The notes under the pieces: model-generated
Seen by the model: only the letters and a program-made list of their open reading frames with translations
Database searches by the model: none
What the model was told of the DNA's origin: nothing
Translations under genes and position numbers: made by a program
In this document: piece by piece, positions 55,132 through 64,000 of the stretch
How the letters are laid out: every line of letters starts with the position of its first letter
Numbering within the stretch: the first letter of the stretch is position 1
DNA from: Eonycteris spelaea
Lineage: Eukaryota > Chordata > Mammalia > Chiroptera > Pteropodidae
Direction of reading: 5' to 3'
NCBI GenBank assembly: GCA_003508835.1
Contig: PUFA01000181.1
Location: 434,001 to 498,000, forward strand
DNA length: 64,000 bases

Positions 55132-55409
55132 TTTTTGCTTCCAGAAGGTCAATCAGATATTCTATAATCACAGAATAGCAAGGACCTTTGAAGTAGACAT
55201 CCTAATGATGAAGGGACATAAGGGCTCAAGAGACAAAAGCAGTTGCTAAGATTCTTTTCGCTGGGGCATTTGATGAACTTAAGATGGATTTTACTGAAGC
55301 TGTCCAGGGGACAGTAAACAAGATGATTTGTAGATGATTGCTGCCCTTAGAGTTCCTTTTCCTAAAACTAGTTCCCTTTCCCTCCATTGCAAACTCCCAT
55401 AAAATCTGG

Positions 55410-55470
55410 CTCATCTTGGGCACGCAATAAATGTTTGTTGAAAAAATGTGTTGAATAAACAAATAAATTA
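55410..55470 (+). repeat. L2 LINE 3-prime tip
   Basis: 'gggcacgcaataaatgtttg' followed by an AATAAAC-rich tail is the usual L2 end. Confidence 0.5.
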
Positions 55471-56269
55471 CGGCATTGGATCAAAGTCTGTGCTGGCTTT
55501 ATTTTCCATGTGACCTCGTTTCTTCAGAGTTTAATTGTTCAAATCAGCACCACATAATCCATTACCCTAGGAATTCTTGGGGGTCTTTATCCTCTTGATG
55601 CATTATATACTCTCTTTTTCTGGATTCTTTGTCTGGTTCTCATCCTCTCTCTGGTTCTGTAAAGAGGCTCAGTTCCAGTTTCTCATTAAGGTGTATTGTC
55701 AGGTCCTTATGAAGATGGAGCTGTTATACCAGAAAGAAAGAGACACACTTGCTTAGAAACCCTTTTCAATGTTTGAATGTTAAATGTGCCATTTTATTAT
55801 CATTAGGATTGCTCCCACTTAATGAAACAGCATTAGCACTGAGTCAGCTGGCCTCCTTGCACTAATTGCTTTGAAAGGGAACAGGCTCATAACTACCCCA
55901 GGGTGGGAGGAGAGGTGAGGGGTGCAAATAGGGACTCAGGCAAGACTTATCACACTCAGATAAAACCCAAGGAGGAAGATCTCCAGACCAAGCCAGTTTG
56001 ACCCAAGAGAAAGGAGTTAAAGTGCTCCGGGGAGGGAAAAACTGGGACTGTGGGGAGGGGGCGGTGGCGATGGAAATGTTAGGAGAAGTCACTGAGTGGG
56101 GAAGAGTGAGAAATGAGAATAAGAGTTCCCAAAGGAGATAAAGCAGAGGGGAAATTACTCTTCAACTGCCGTGCCTATAAGGCCTAGGCACATGGATTAG
56201 CACTGATTTCTCCAGGGAATTATAAAAGCCAGCCGACCCTACCAACTCTATGCCAAGTCTGCTTTTTAG

Positions 56270-56313
56270 GTACTCTCAGATGGTTCCCTGAACCTCATCC
56301 TCTGTACAGTGGG

Positions 56314-56349
<36 letters not shown>

Positions 56350-56760
56350 ATCTATAAAATGGGCATAATACCACAGTATGGATGAACCTTGAAGACATAA
56401 TGCTAAGTGAAAGAAGCCAGACACTAAAAGACCAATATCGTGTTCAAAGAAACAGAAAGTAGAACAGTTGTTTCTAGGGGCTTGAGGAGGGGGAAATAAG
56501 GAGTTAATGTTTAATGAACACAGAGTATCAGTTTGAGAAGATAAAAAAGTTCTGGAGATAGATGGTGGGGATGCTTTCACAACGTCACGGTTTGACACAT
56601 CACAAACATAAACATGGTTTAAGTGAATATACTTAGTGCCACTGAACTGTACACTTAAAAATGGTCCATTTTATGTTATGTATATTTTACTGTGATTAAA
56701 AAAAATGGGAATAACAATGTCAACCAACTCTACTGGAGTGTGTAAGAATCAAATAAGATC
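56270..56760 (+). repeat. MIR interrupted by an L1 3-prime fragment
   Basis: MIR-like 'gaacctcatcctctgtacag' leads to 'tctataaaatgggcataata'. After an insertion it resumes with 'aaatgggaataacaatgtc' and 'gtgtaagaatcaaataagat'. A (ATC)n expansion at 56,315-56,349 sits within the left part. Confidence 0.65.
56356..56714 (+). mobile_element. 5-prime-truncated L1 3-prime end with target-site duplication
   Basis: The L1 3-prime UTR ends with 'actgaactgtacacttaaaa' and 'atgtatattttactgtgatt' followed by an A-run at about 56,698-56,705. AAAATGGGCATAA (56,356-56,368) and AAAATGGGAATAA (56,702-56,714) are 12/13 identical flanking copies, the probable target-site duplication. The inserted body is about 330 bp, so it is heavily truncated. 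Confidence 0.75.
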
Positions 56761-57130
56761 GTTCAGTCACTTATTCATTCAATACGCAAATATTTATTGA
56801 GCTTCTTCTGTGTGCCAGCACTGTGCTAGGCACTGTGGATGTATTCATGAATGAAACAGATGTAGATCTCTGCTCTTGTGGCATTTACAGTCGAGTGAGG
56901 AGAAGAAATGTGAATGATATGTATAAGTAAATTATATAGTACGTTAGAAGGTGACAGGTGCGCTGGGGAAAAACAACAGGGTGAGGAAGATAGAGGATGC
57001 AGGGGGAGAGGCTGCCCTTTTTGATGGTGGTCAGGGTAGGACTCATTATTGAGAAGGGGGCATTTGAACAGATTCGGAGGAGCGGGAGTACGCCATGCAG
57101 GTGTCTGGATGTCTGTAAGAGAATGTGGTA
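56755..57130 (-). repeat. L2 LINE 3-prime region
   Basis: Reverse-complement L2, long and clear: 'cttattcattcaatacgcaa', 'ccagcactgtgctaggcact', 'ctcttgtggcatttacagtc' and 'gtcagggtaggactcattat'. Confidence 0.8.
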
Positions 57131-58076
57131 AATTGTAAAGCAAGGTATTGTGCATGTGAGAGAAAACTGAGGTACAGACAGGGATCAGCATAAGATCCAG
57201 CCGGCTCTTGAGATGGCAAAGTTGGGGAGAACCACTCCAGAGTTGGACGTTAGGAATCTCTCTCTCTCGTTCCATGGCTGCCCACAGTTCTCTCTGCCTC
57301 TGCTTCTCTCCATGCCACCCTCCTCCCCCAGCCAGCTGCAGCTCCCCTTCTAAAATATCCAGTCTAATTCAGCTTGCTGGTGACAGCTAAAGGAGGGGAC
57401 CAATGTCTAGAGGAAGCTGAGAAAGGACAAGTGGGGGATGCTGACGAGCCCTGCCTAAGCGGGCTAAGGCCCTTTACAAATGAGCCAGTGTGTCCTAGAA
57501 ATGAGTGCAAGGAGGGACAGGGGCATGGAGGATAGGATGGGTATTGGGAGGGATATGGTCAGGGTCAAGTGGAGAGAAGCGGGAATCGAATAAGAAGAGA
57601 CTGGTAATGTGCAGGCCAAGAAGGCAGTCAAGGACCTCCAGGAATGCCGCACACCCCAAAACCAAAGGAAGATGGTCCAGAATGCCCAAGTCGGGAAACT
57701 TAGCGTTTCTTATTGGGGGTGGGGTGGAGTCATAGAGGGGGAAGAAGAATGTAGGGAACAGTCTATGGCATAGAAGAGAGGACAAACCACTGTAGAAGGG
57801 GTCAGAGGACACCATAAGGGTTTAGTAACATTGAAGGAACACAGAAACCACCAGCACTATTTCCCTGCTTCCCTTCTGCTTCAGTGTGGCCAAGCATCCC
57901 CTCTTTCAGGCAGACACGACGTATCTTCAAGATGGAAGAAAATCAAAATAAATCGAGCAGGCAATGGAACCTGGAAGGGCAGCTGGGGTCTGCACGGGCT
58001 GCCGGAGAGAGATAAGGGCAGCGAAGAGAAAGAGGCCAGCATGGTTGCCAACCAGACTAAGGAAGACAGAGGCGGG

Positions 58077-58086
58077 CTAAAAATAG
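58077..58086 (+). promoter_or_regulatory. MEF2 consensus motif
   Basis: A second exact CTAAAAATAG, in unique intergenic sequence. No other evidence of function. Confidence 0.25.
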
Positions 58087-58959
58087 CTTGGGGGTAGGGA
58101 GGGAGGAGAGCTAGTCCAGAAAAGACTGGAACGCGGAGGCAATCGATGCTGTTGCGCCTCTGACCCATTCTTCGTCTCGCAGCCTCACCAAGGCTGAAAA
58201 ATTAGGGGGTGATGGGGAAAAAGGGAAAGATTGGTACAGAGAGAGGAGAATCAGAGGAGAGTAATTTGAGTCCTGAGACACAGGCAACTGTGGTGTACAA
58301 ATCAGTAATCATGATGTGGGAAAGAGAAGGTTTATAGTGTAGTTCTAGTTAAATACTCGCCAGAGTTTGGCATCCCAGAACAGGTTTACGAGCTTAGAGA
58401 GGGTGAGTATATGTTGGAAGGCAGTTCAATTGTCTAGAAAGGTAAACAAGAAGGCAACAAGGATGAGTTAGCCTGGAGACAGTGGCTGGAGCGTGACTTA
58501 ATGCTTGCATTTTACTTCTCAGAAGAGTGATTAAAGAGAGTTTGGTTAGTGGATATTCTATTTCAATGGTGAGCTTCTAGTGCAGCCAGAGGGGTTTATG
58601 TTAGACCTCAGGAAATCCATCCCACTAAGTAGATTTGTGAGATATTAAAATATGTATATAAACACTCTTATAGTATTCTTTCCTTGGAAATTTTTAAAAA
58701 TGAGAAGGCCCATCTATGTGGGCCTATACAGGTTTGTCTGAAGGCCAGGGCCTCCCACAAGCTTCTGGAAGATTTTTGACTAGAGAGAAGGTGGAAGATT
58801 TTTATTACCCTGGAGACAGAGTGTGAAATGGGTATGTGGGCCAGGGCGTCAGGAAGGGTGAATGAAAGCACCCAGGTGTGGGGGAGAAGGGAAGGCACAA
58901 GCTGGGCCTGGTATGTCAGGCTGGGGAAGCAGCAGGTTTGTAACACGCAGGACCCAGTG

Positions 58960-59150
58960 GCATTTACATAACTTTGAATAATGAATAAGCCCAGCTCTGG
59001 GGCTCTTAGTCAGCATGCTCATCTGCATCTTTATTAAGCTTTATAAATGATTCAGCTCCCTACCCCTTCCCCCAAGCCCTTGCCCAGCCTGCCCCAAGCA
59101 TCAGGGTAGTTGATTGCTCATTATTTTAGACTAGATTTGTTTCACCAACA
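58960..59150. promoter_or_regulatory. Candidate conserved non-coding block
   Basis: Unique AT-rich sequence with 'actttgaataatgaataagc', 'tctttattaagctttataaa' and 'ttgattgctcattattttag'. No repeat match is recognised. The evidence is composition only. Confidence 0.25.
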
Positions 59151-59814
59151 TTCAGTGAGGCATGGAGTCGGGGGACACAGGAGGGAGGAACGAATCCAAA
59201 GGCGAGCTGAGTGGAGGGGTAGGGTGGGAAGGCAGGCCGCTGGTTGTGAGCTAAGGATGTGGGTATAATTCTCCAAATTGTTCCTGGGGCCAACAACCTC
59301 AAGAGAGAAAGGTTCCTTAGATTCCCCAAAATGTTCTGGGTTCAAGTCCCACTCAATCTCCGGTTTCTCTTACATCTGCTGCCAAGCCCTGAGCAGGCCC
59401 CTTGCTCAACTCCAGTGCTGTGGTGAGCCACTTGAGCAGCCAAATGAGTACAGCCCCCAGGGAAGTTCTCATGTTTTCCTGAGGTAGGAATTTCGCTATT
59501 TTCAAGAAAAAAAAAAAAATCCTGTTACACTTGCAAGGCAAGAACAGGCACCAGGCTATTAAGAGAGAAAGAGATAGGAACAGGTGCACATGGTATGTGA
59601 ATTTGTAGGGAACAGGAATGCTTGTATCCACAGAGAGTTAGAGCCCACCCTGAAAGAGGCCTGCAGAGGAGGGGCCGGCAGCCTTTGACTCAGCCAGGTA
59701 GGCAATGCTAGCGGCAGCTGCTCTGGGAGCTGCCTGTTTACTGGCTGGAGCAGGGAGGGGTATTTAACAACCTGGTCGAAGAGGAGTTGGCAGGAAACGG
59801 GTAGGGGGAAAGGT

Positions 59815-59965
59815 AAGGCATTTCTCAATCCTGGCTGCACATTCAAACCACCCAGGGAACTTTAAAAAATATGATGCTTAGGTCCCACCCAAGGCCAATT
59901 AAATTGGAGGGTGAAGGCCTTGGGCACGGTATTTCTTAAAAAGCTCCTCAGTGTTGTTTGGATCC
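59815..59965. repeat. MER5-type hAT DNA transposon fossil
   Basis: 'ggctgcacattcaaaccacc', 'aactttaaaaaatatgatgc' and 'aggtcccacccaaggccaat' follow the order of the abundant MER5-like non-autonomous hAT elements. Confidence 0.65.
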
Positions 59966-60004
59966 TGATTTGAACAAACTAATATTTATACATACAAATG
60001 TTTA

Positions 60005-60260
60005 GGTGTGGTAAGAGTACAGTGATTACATTTTTAAGAGTAATTTTTTCCTTTGAGGAATAGATACTAAAATATTTCTTAACAAGAGGATGCCCTACCT
60101 GGGGTCTGTTTCAAAATAATCCAGCAAAGGAAATGGGGAAGTGGGTGGGTGTAGATGAAGCAAGATTCACTCTGTGTTCATAATTGTAGAAGCTGCTTGT
60201 TGGATAAAGAACCTCATTATAATCTTTTTACTTTCTGTATACAAAACAAAACAAAAAACG
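60005..60260 (+). repeat. Old L1 3-prime UTR fragment
   Basis: 'ggggtctgtttcaaaataat', 'gtgtagatgaagcaagattc' and 'aattgtagaagctgcttgtt' resemble the 3-prime UTR of ancient L1 in plus orientation, ending in an A-rich tail. Confidence 0.6.
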
Positions 60261-60849
60261 ACTCATTGAGTGTTTCTAATATGCAGCAGGGTGAGAACCA
60301 CAGAGCCAGGCACTGAGCAGGAGGGGCCATCATAGCACCTCTGTTAGCACATCCACCGGCTTCCAAGGGAGCAGGTTTGTAGGACTCTAAATATTAGCTG
60401 AGGGCCCTGTCCTCCAGCGCCTTGGCCGCAGGCAGAGCCACAGGGACCACCTGTGGGACGTGATATCTGGCAGAATGCAACTAGGAGGGGTCCAAGGACT
60501 CTGCAGCCTTCTGGGGACTCAGAGCCTCCATGCTTTGTGCACCAGGTGGGCAGCTGGAGCAAAGGGAGCCTTCTGCTTGAGGCACCCAGAACAAGCAATC
60601 AGCCTTGCTTTTCTCTCTCAGTCCCTGCCCTCTCCTGACTGACTCCACAGGAAGCTGTACCCCCACACCAGCCAGGACCCCCCTTCCTCTGTTGTCACCA
60701 CTGCTTCCCTGTGCTGTCTCTCCCCTGACCGGCTCATCTGCCTTTGACAGGGAACATTAGCCCAGCTGACTTCATCAAGGAGGTGAGGAAGCTGAACACA
60801 AGTCCATAGAAATAGGGCACCTGGGCACACACCCCCCACAGCTGCTGGC

Positions 60850-60960
60850 AGAGCTGTATGAACTGCTGAGAGATTTGCTAATAGCTCGATACTATTTGCA
60901 TATCCCTCTTTTAGTGAACAAAATTCAAATGAATCCCCAATTCTCAGTTTCTACTATCCC
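60850..60960. promoter_or_regulatory. Candidate element with octamer motif
   Basis: 'ttgctaatagctcgatacta' is followed by TATTTGCATATC, a perfect octamer core, and 'attcaaatgaatcc'. The sequence is unique. Function unknown. Confidence 0.25.
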
Positions 60961-61254
60961 CAACTGGTTAAATCTCCTCACACTTACTTGTCCCTGACGT
61001 GGACCGATCATTCTCATGTTCTCTGTGTTCTTTTGAGAAATAACTTCCTGCCCTGCCAGGTGAATGCTCCCCCACCCACTCTGCCTTCCACCTATGCCCA
61101 GCAAAACTCAGCCCCTCCCCCAGTCCCACCCCTTGGCACCACCAGTTCAGGCATCATGCTCAGTTTAGGGCTCTATCTGTCTTCTCTGCTCCATTACCTT
61201 CCCCTGATGGCCTCTAGGGTCTGGGGAGGGAAAGAGTTAGAGGGGATCTATTTA

Positions 61255-61430
61255 AGAGATTTTTGGAATCTATGCCTGTGCATCACCCGCTGCCATGAGT
61301 TATTTCAGCGCCGATGTTTGTCTCGAGCTGATTATTCCAGCCCGAGAACAGGTGGAGCAGCCTGCGGTGGCTTATTCGTCAGCCAAGGCCATCTGTTCCC
61401 AACAAGCTGAGATTTGTAGCTGATTTCTAC
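61255..61430. promoter_or_regulatory. Candidate conserved block with retained CpGs
   Basis: Unique sequence with 'cccgctgccatgagttattt', 'agcgccgatgtttgtctcga', 'gctgattattccagcccgag' and 'ggcttattcgtcagccaag'. CpGs are retained amid moderate GC, unlike the surrounding DNA. A regulatory function is inferred only. Confidence 0.3.
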
Positions 61431-63704
61431 TGGGGAGCAAGGAGAGGGGGAGGGAGGGAGAAAAGATCACCCCCACCCCCAGGGGACTTACTCCTCCCCG
61501 ACCCTGTGCAATGTCTGAAACCCCTGGTGCCCCTTCTAAATCCAATACCTTCTCATATCTCAGAGAACTAACGGGTCCCTTGACTCTCTGAAAGAGCAAA
61601 AATACTTTTTCCTCAAGGGGCTAAATAAACCTTCTTAGTTGGAGTCAGGTATGAGAAACACAAATCCATCAGCTAGGCACAAAGTCTGGCCAATGAGCCA
61701 TGTCCATCCTCAGAGATCTTAAAAAAAAAAAAAGAAAGAAAGAAAGTGAATAACCATGACACAAATATTCTAAGTGACCTTCCTGGCGCTTGGCTTCTCT
61801 TCACCCCAGTCATCACCAGTCCTTTACCAACACAAGGTAAACCATACCTAAACTCGTCACCTGCAGGGCTCCAGGCTGCTTGGGAGTGCACAGTCTAGAT
61901 GCTATTCTTTTCTTTTCTACCTGCTGCTCCTCTCCCCTAAATACCCTGTTCAAGTTCCACCCTCCAATCTGTTCCTTTCCCAGCTTTCACTCACAGCCAT
62001 GCCAAGAGATGCCTGCTGCTTTAAGAACGGCTTTCCCCAGCAAAGGATCTAAGCAGTTTCTAAGCAGCTTTGCCACACGGTCCCCCCCTACCCCCCCACG
62101 GCTACTATTTCTATATATGAAGTGCCAGAAAGAAGTTACTCTTATAGTTACACTAATAGGACAATTTGGGGCCTTCTTTAGTGTTTGGCACAGACACATA
62201 TCTGTACTGACTTTAAAAAAAAAATCGTATGAAAACTTATAAGCACAGATACTTCATTTATGACCCTACACCCCTGAACAAAACTATAATTTCAAAGCTC
62301 CCTTCTAATATTTATCGATTTACCTGTGTTTTCACATGTCCTTTTGTCACGTGTACACGTTCCCTTAGGAACCAATTCACAGAGCTGTAAGACTGCCTTA
62401 CTTTCGAGTTGGTTCTCTAGGCTTATTTTCTCAGCTCCTTGGAGCAGAAACTCCTTTTCTGCTATTAAATCCTGCCCAGTGGCTCAGTATATGGTCCACT
62501 AGAAAGAATAGCCCCACGGATGAGGTCCAGGACCCTCAAAGGCAGGCCATGAGATTGGTGCTTCTAGGGGCAGTACCGCTCAATGTGATCCCTCTCCCTT
62601 GCCCTCCAGAGGACAGTATTCCTGTGGGGACCAGAAGCAGCCCTCAAGGAAGAGTGCCAACCTGCAACTGATGCCAGTCTGTGAGAAATATGATTTTACC
62701 ACAAACGATTTTATATTTGCCTGGTTAGCAGTCATTATTACCTGCCCTTCAAGACATAATGTTTCTGAAGCCATTAGCTACATTTTCCTCATATCAGGAT
62801 GTTTTCTTTAAAAACAAACAAAAACAACCTCCTTTTTATTTATTTATTTTACTCTCTACTTTCAAATTCCCTAGTGTTCTCTCTTCCCCAAATCCATTTG
62901 CTTCTTTCCTAATCTAGTCAGATCATAGATGTGGCACAAAACATATCAAAATTTATTAAAATGTGGAAACTCTTTGACTCTTAAGCCGCCTCAAATATAA
63001 TTTGCCTGGAGGGTGTCAAAACTTAATATCCTGTTTGAGGTTTTTTGGTAAAACTGTCATAGCTGACTTTTGATATCTAAAGCAAATTCTATCTGCACAT
63101 TTAAGTATTCCACTGGGAGATTTATGTCACTGACTTTAATCGCAAAGCACACATCCTTTTCAGAATCTCCCTTATGTATATGCCCATCACCGGGTTACAC
63201 TACAGAAGACTCAATTTCTCTGTAAAATTTCTTTTAAACAAATCTAGTATTCTTGTTAATTCCAAAATGGCTATTGCGCTGGAAACCACTCCTTCCAGAC
63301 GAAATCCAGAGAATGGTCTGGATTGTTCCGTTATACTGTAATGAAATTAGACTGAGGTGACTATAGCTTAAAATATGTATTCCAGGCCATGTGGAACTGT
63401 TACTCATATTGTTGGTACAGTGTGCATGAATCACAAATGTGATAATGTATAGGGGTGCCCTGAAATTGTAAGGAGCAGCGCAAATGTGTAGTTGACATCT
63501 CCCCCTAAAATTGCCAATAGATGTTTCCTTCCTAGGGCGAGGCCTTCTGGATACCAGGCACACAGAGATTTGAGATGAGGACCGACAGCAATTCTTGGCT
63601 TCCTCGCCTCTCCCTTCACACTCTGACGAGGCCAGAATAGCTCGGAGTCCGCTGGCCAGTTGCTGGAACCAAGCTGAAGACCCTGCTAGGACAGACAGCA
63701 CCAC

Positions 63705-63850
63705 CGGGTTTGTTTCCTCATGGGAACAAGGCCACTTCGCATAGTCGTGATAAAGGTTAAATGAGATGTTGGCAAAGTGCATAAGCACTGGGAACATACT
63801 GAGTGCTCAACAAATGAGAACTATTATTGGTTTTATCATCTTGTCATCCC
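63705..63850 (+). repeat. MIR SINE 3-prime half
   Basis: 'gataaaggttaaatgagatg' followed by 'tactgagtgctcaacaaatg' and 'agaactattattgg' is a typical MIR end. Confidence 0.7.
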
Positions 63851-64000
63851 ACGGGTCAACATTGACAGGCCGGAAAGTCCCAGTCGCTAAGTCAGCTTCA
63901 GCTCTTGCGAAGGATTTCCAAGAGCCCTTAAAGGGGTGGAAACTATCATCGGTTGCTGGTTGCTGAGCGAAGAGCCGAAGAGAGCCGGATCCTCATGCCC

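Larger units (their letters stand above)
54930..64000. other. Intergenic region downstream of PIPOX
   Basis: No exon is recognised. Mammalian gene order predicts MYO18A (minus strand) next, but none of its coding sequence appears here. The region contains a CT microsatellite, MIR, L1, L2 and MER5-type fossils and some unique AT-rich blocks, listed separately. I see nothing notable in about 55,480-56,260, 57,140-58,070, 58,100-58,950, 60,300-60,850 and 61,440-63,690, apart from a short (AAAG)n run at 61,719-61,748. Confidence 0.7.

Noticed and set aside
54857..55171. An Arg/Glu-repeat protein on the minus strand after PIPOX.
   Set aside because: It is a translation of the CT microsatellite.
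54930..64000. 3-prime exons or 3-prime UTR of MYO18A on the minus strand.
   Set aside because: Expected from mammalian gene order, but no frame here resembles myosin XVIIIA, so its end probably lies beyond the window.

Overview
This is a 64 kb stretch of nuclear DNA from a placental mammal. It has spliced genes with consensus GT..AG introns, CpG islands, microsatellites, and many decayed MIR, L2, L1 and hAT-type repeats. It holds no prokaryotic or viral gene system. Protein similarity places it in the SEZ6-PIPOX interval (human 17q11.2). I see no Alu, B1/B2, carnivore SINEC, ruminant Bov-tA/BovB, horse ERE, vespertilionid VES or camelid tRNA-Ala SINE, so those lineages are unlikely. I cannot name the species. 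One tRNA-Val-like retroposon near 39.3 kb may be diagnostic.

Layout. Positions 1-13,282 are the proximal part of intron 1 of SEZ6, which is on the minus strand. Positions 13,283-13,337 are the coding part of SEZ6 exon 1 (signal peptide). It sits in a CpG island of about 0.8 kb carrying a near-perfect RE1/NRSE (REST) site, and a tract of about 107 bp of alternating purine/pyrimidine lies just inside intron 1. From about 13.6 to 43.7 kb is the divergent SEZ6-PIPOX intergenic region. It contains repeats, an orphan CpG island near 24.3-24.66 kb next to an AT-rich block, and several unique blocks that look like regulatory elements. PIPOX is on the plus strand with all 8 coding exons from 44,051 to 54,866 and a poly(A) signal at 54,907. 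It is intact and predicts 391 residues. From 54.93 to 64 kb is intergenic DNA leading towards the gene expected next in mammals (MYO18A), of which no exon is recognisable here.

The two genes are unrelated in function. SEZ6 encodes a brain membrane protein with CUB and Sushi domains, and the RE1 site fits neuron-restricted expression. PIPOX encodes a peroxisomal covalent flavoenzyme that oxidises sarcosine and L-pipecolate, mainly in liver and kidney. The most notable coding observation is that the predicted PIPOX C-terminus is AHF rather than the AHL peroxisomal targeting tripeptide known in human and mouse.

Conservation could not be tested, so blocks called candidate regulatory elements are judged only from base composition and motif content. 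Human and mouse protein comparisons are from memory.
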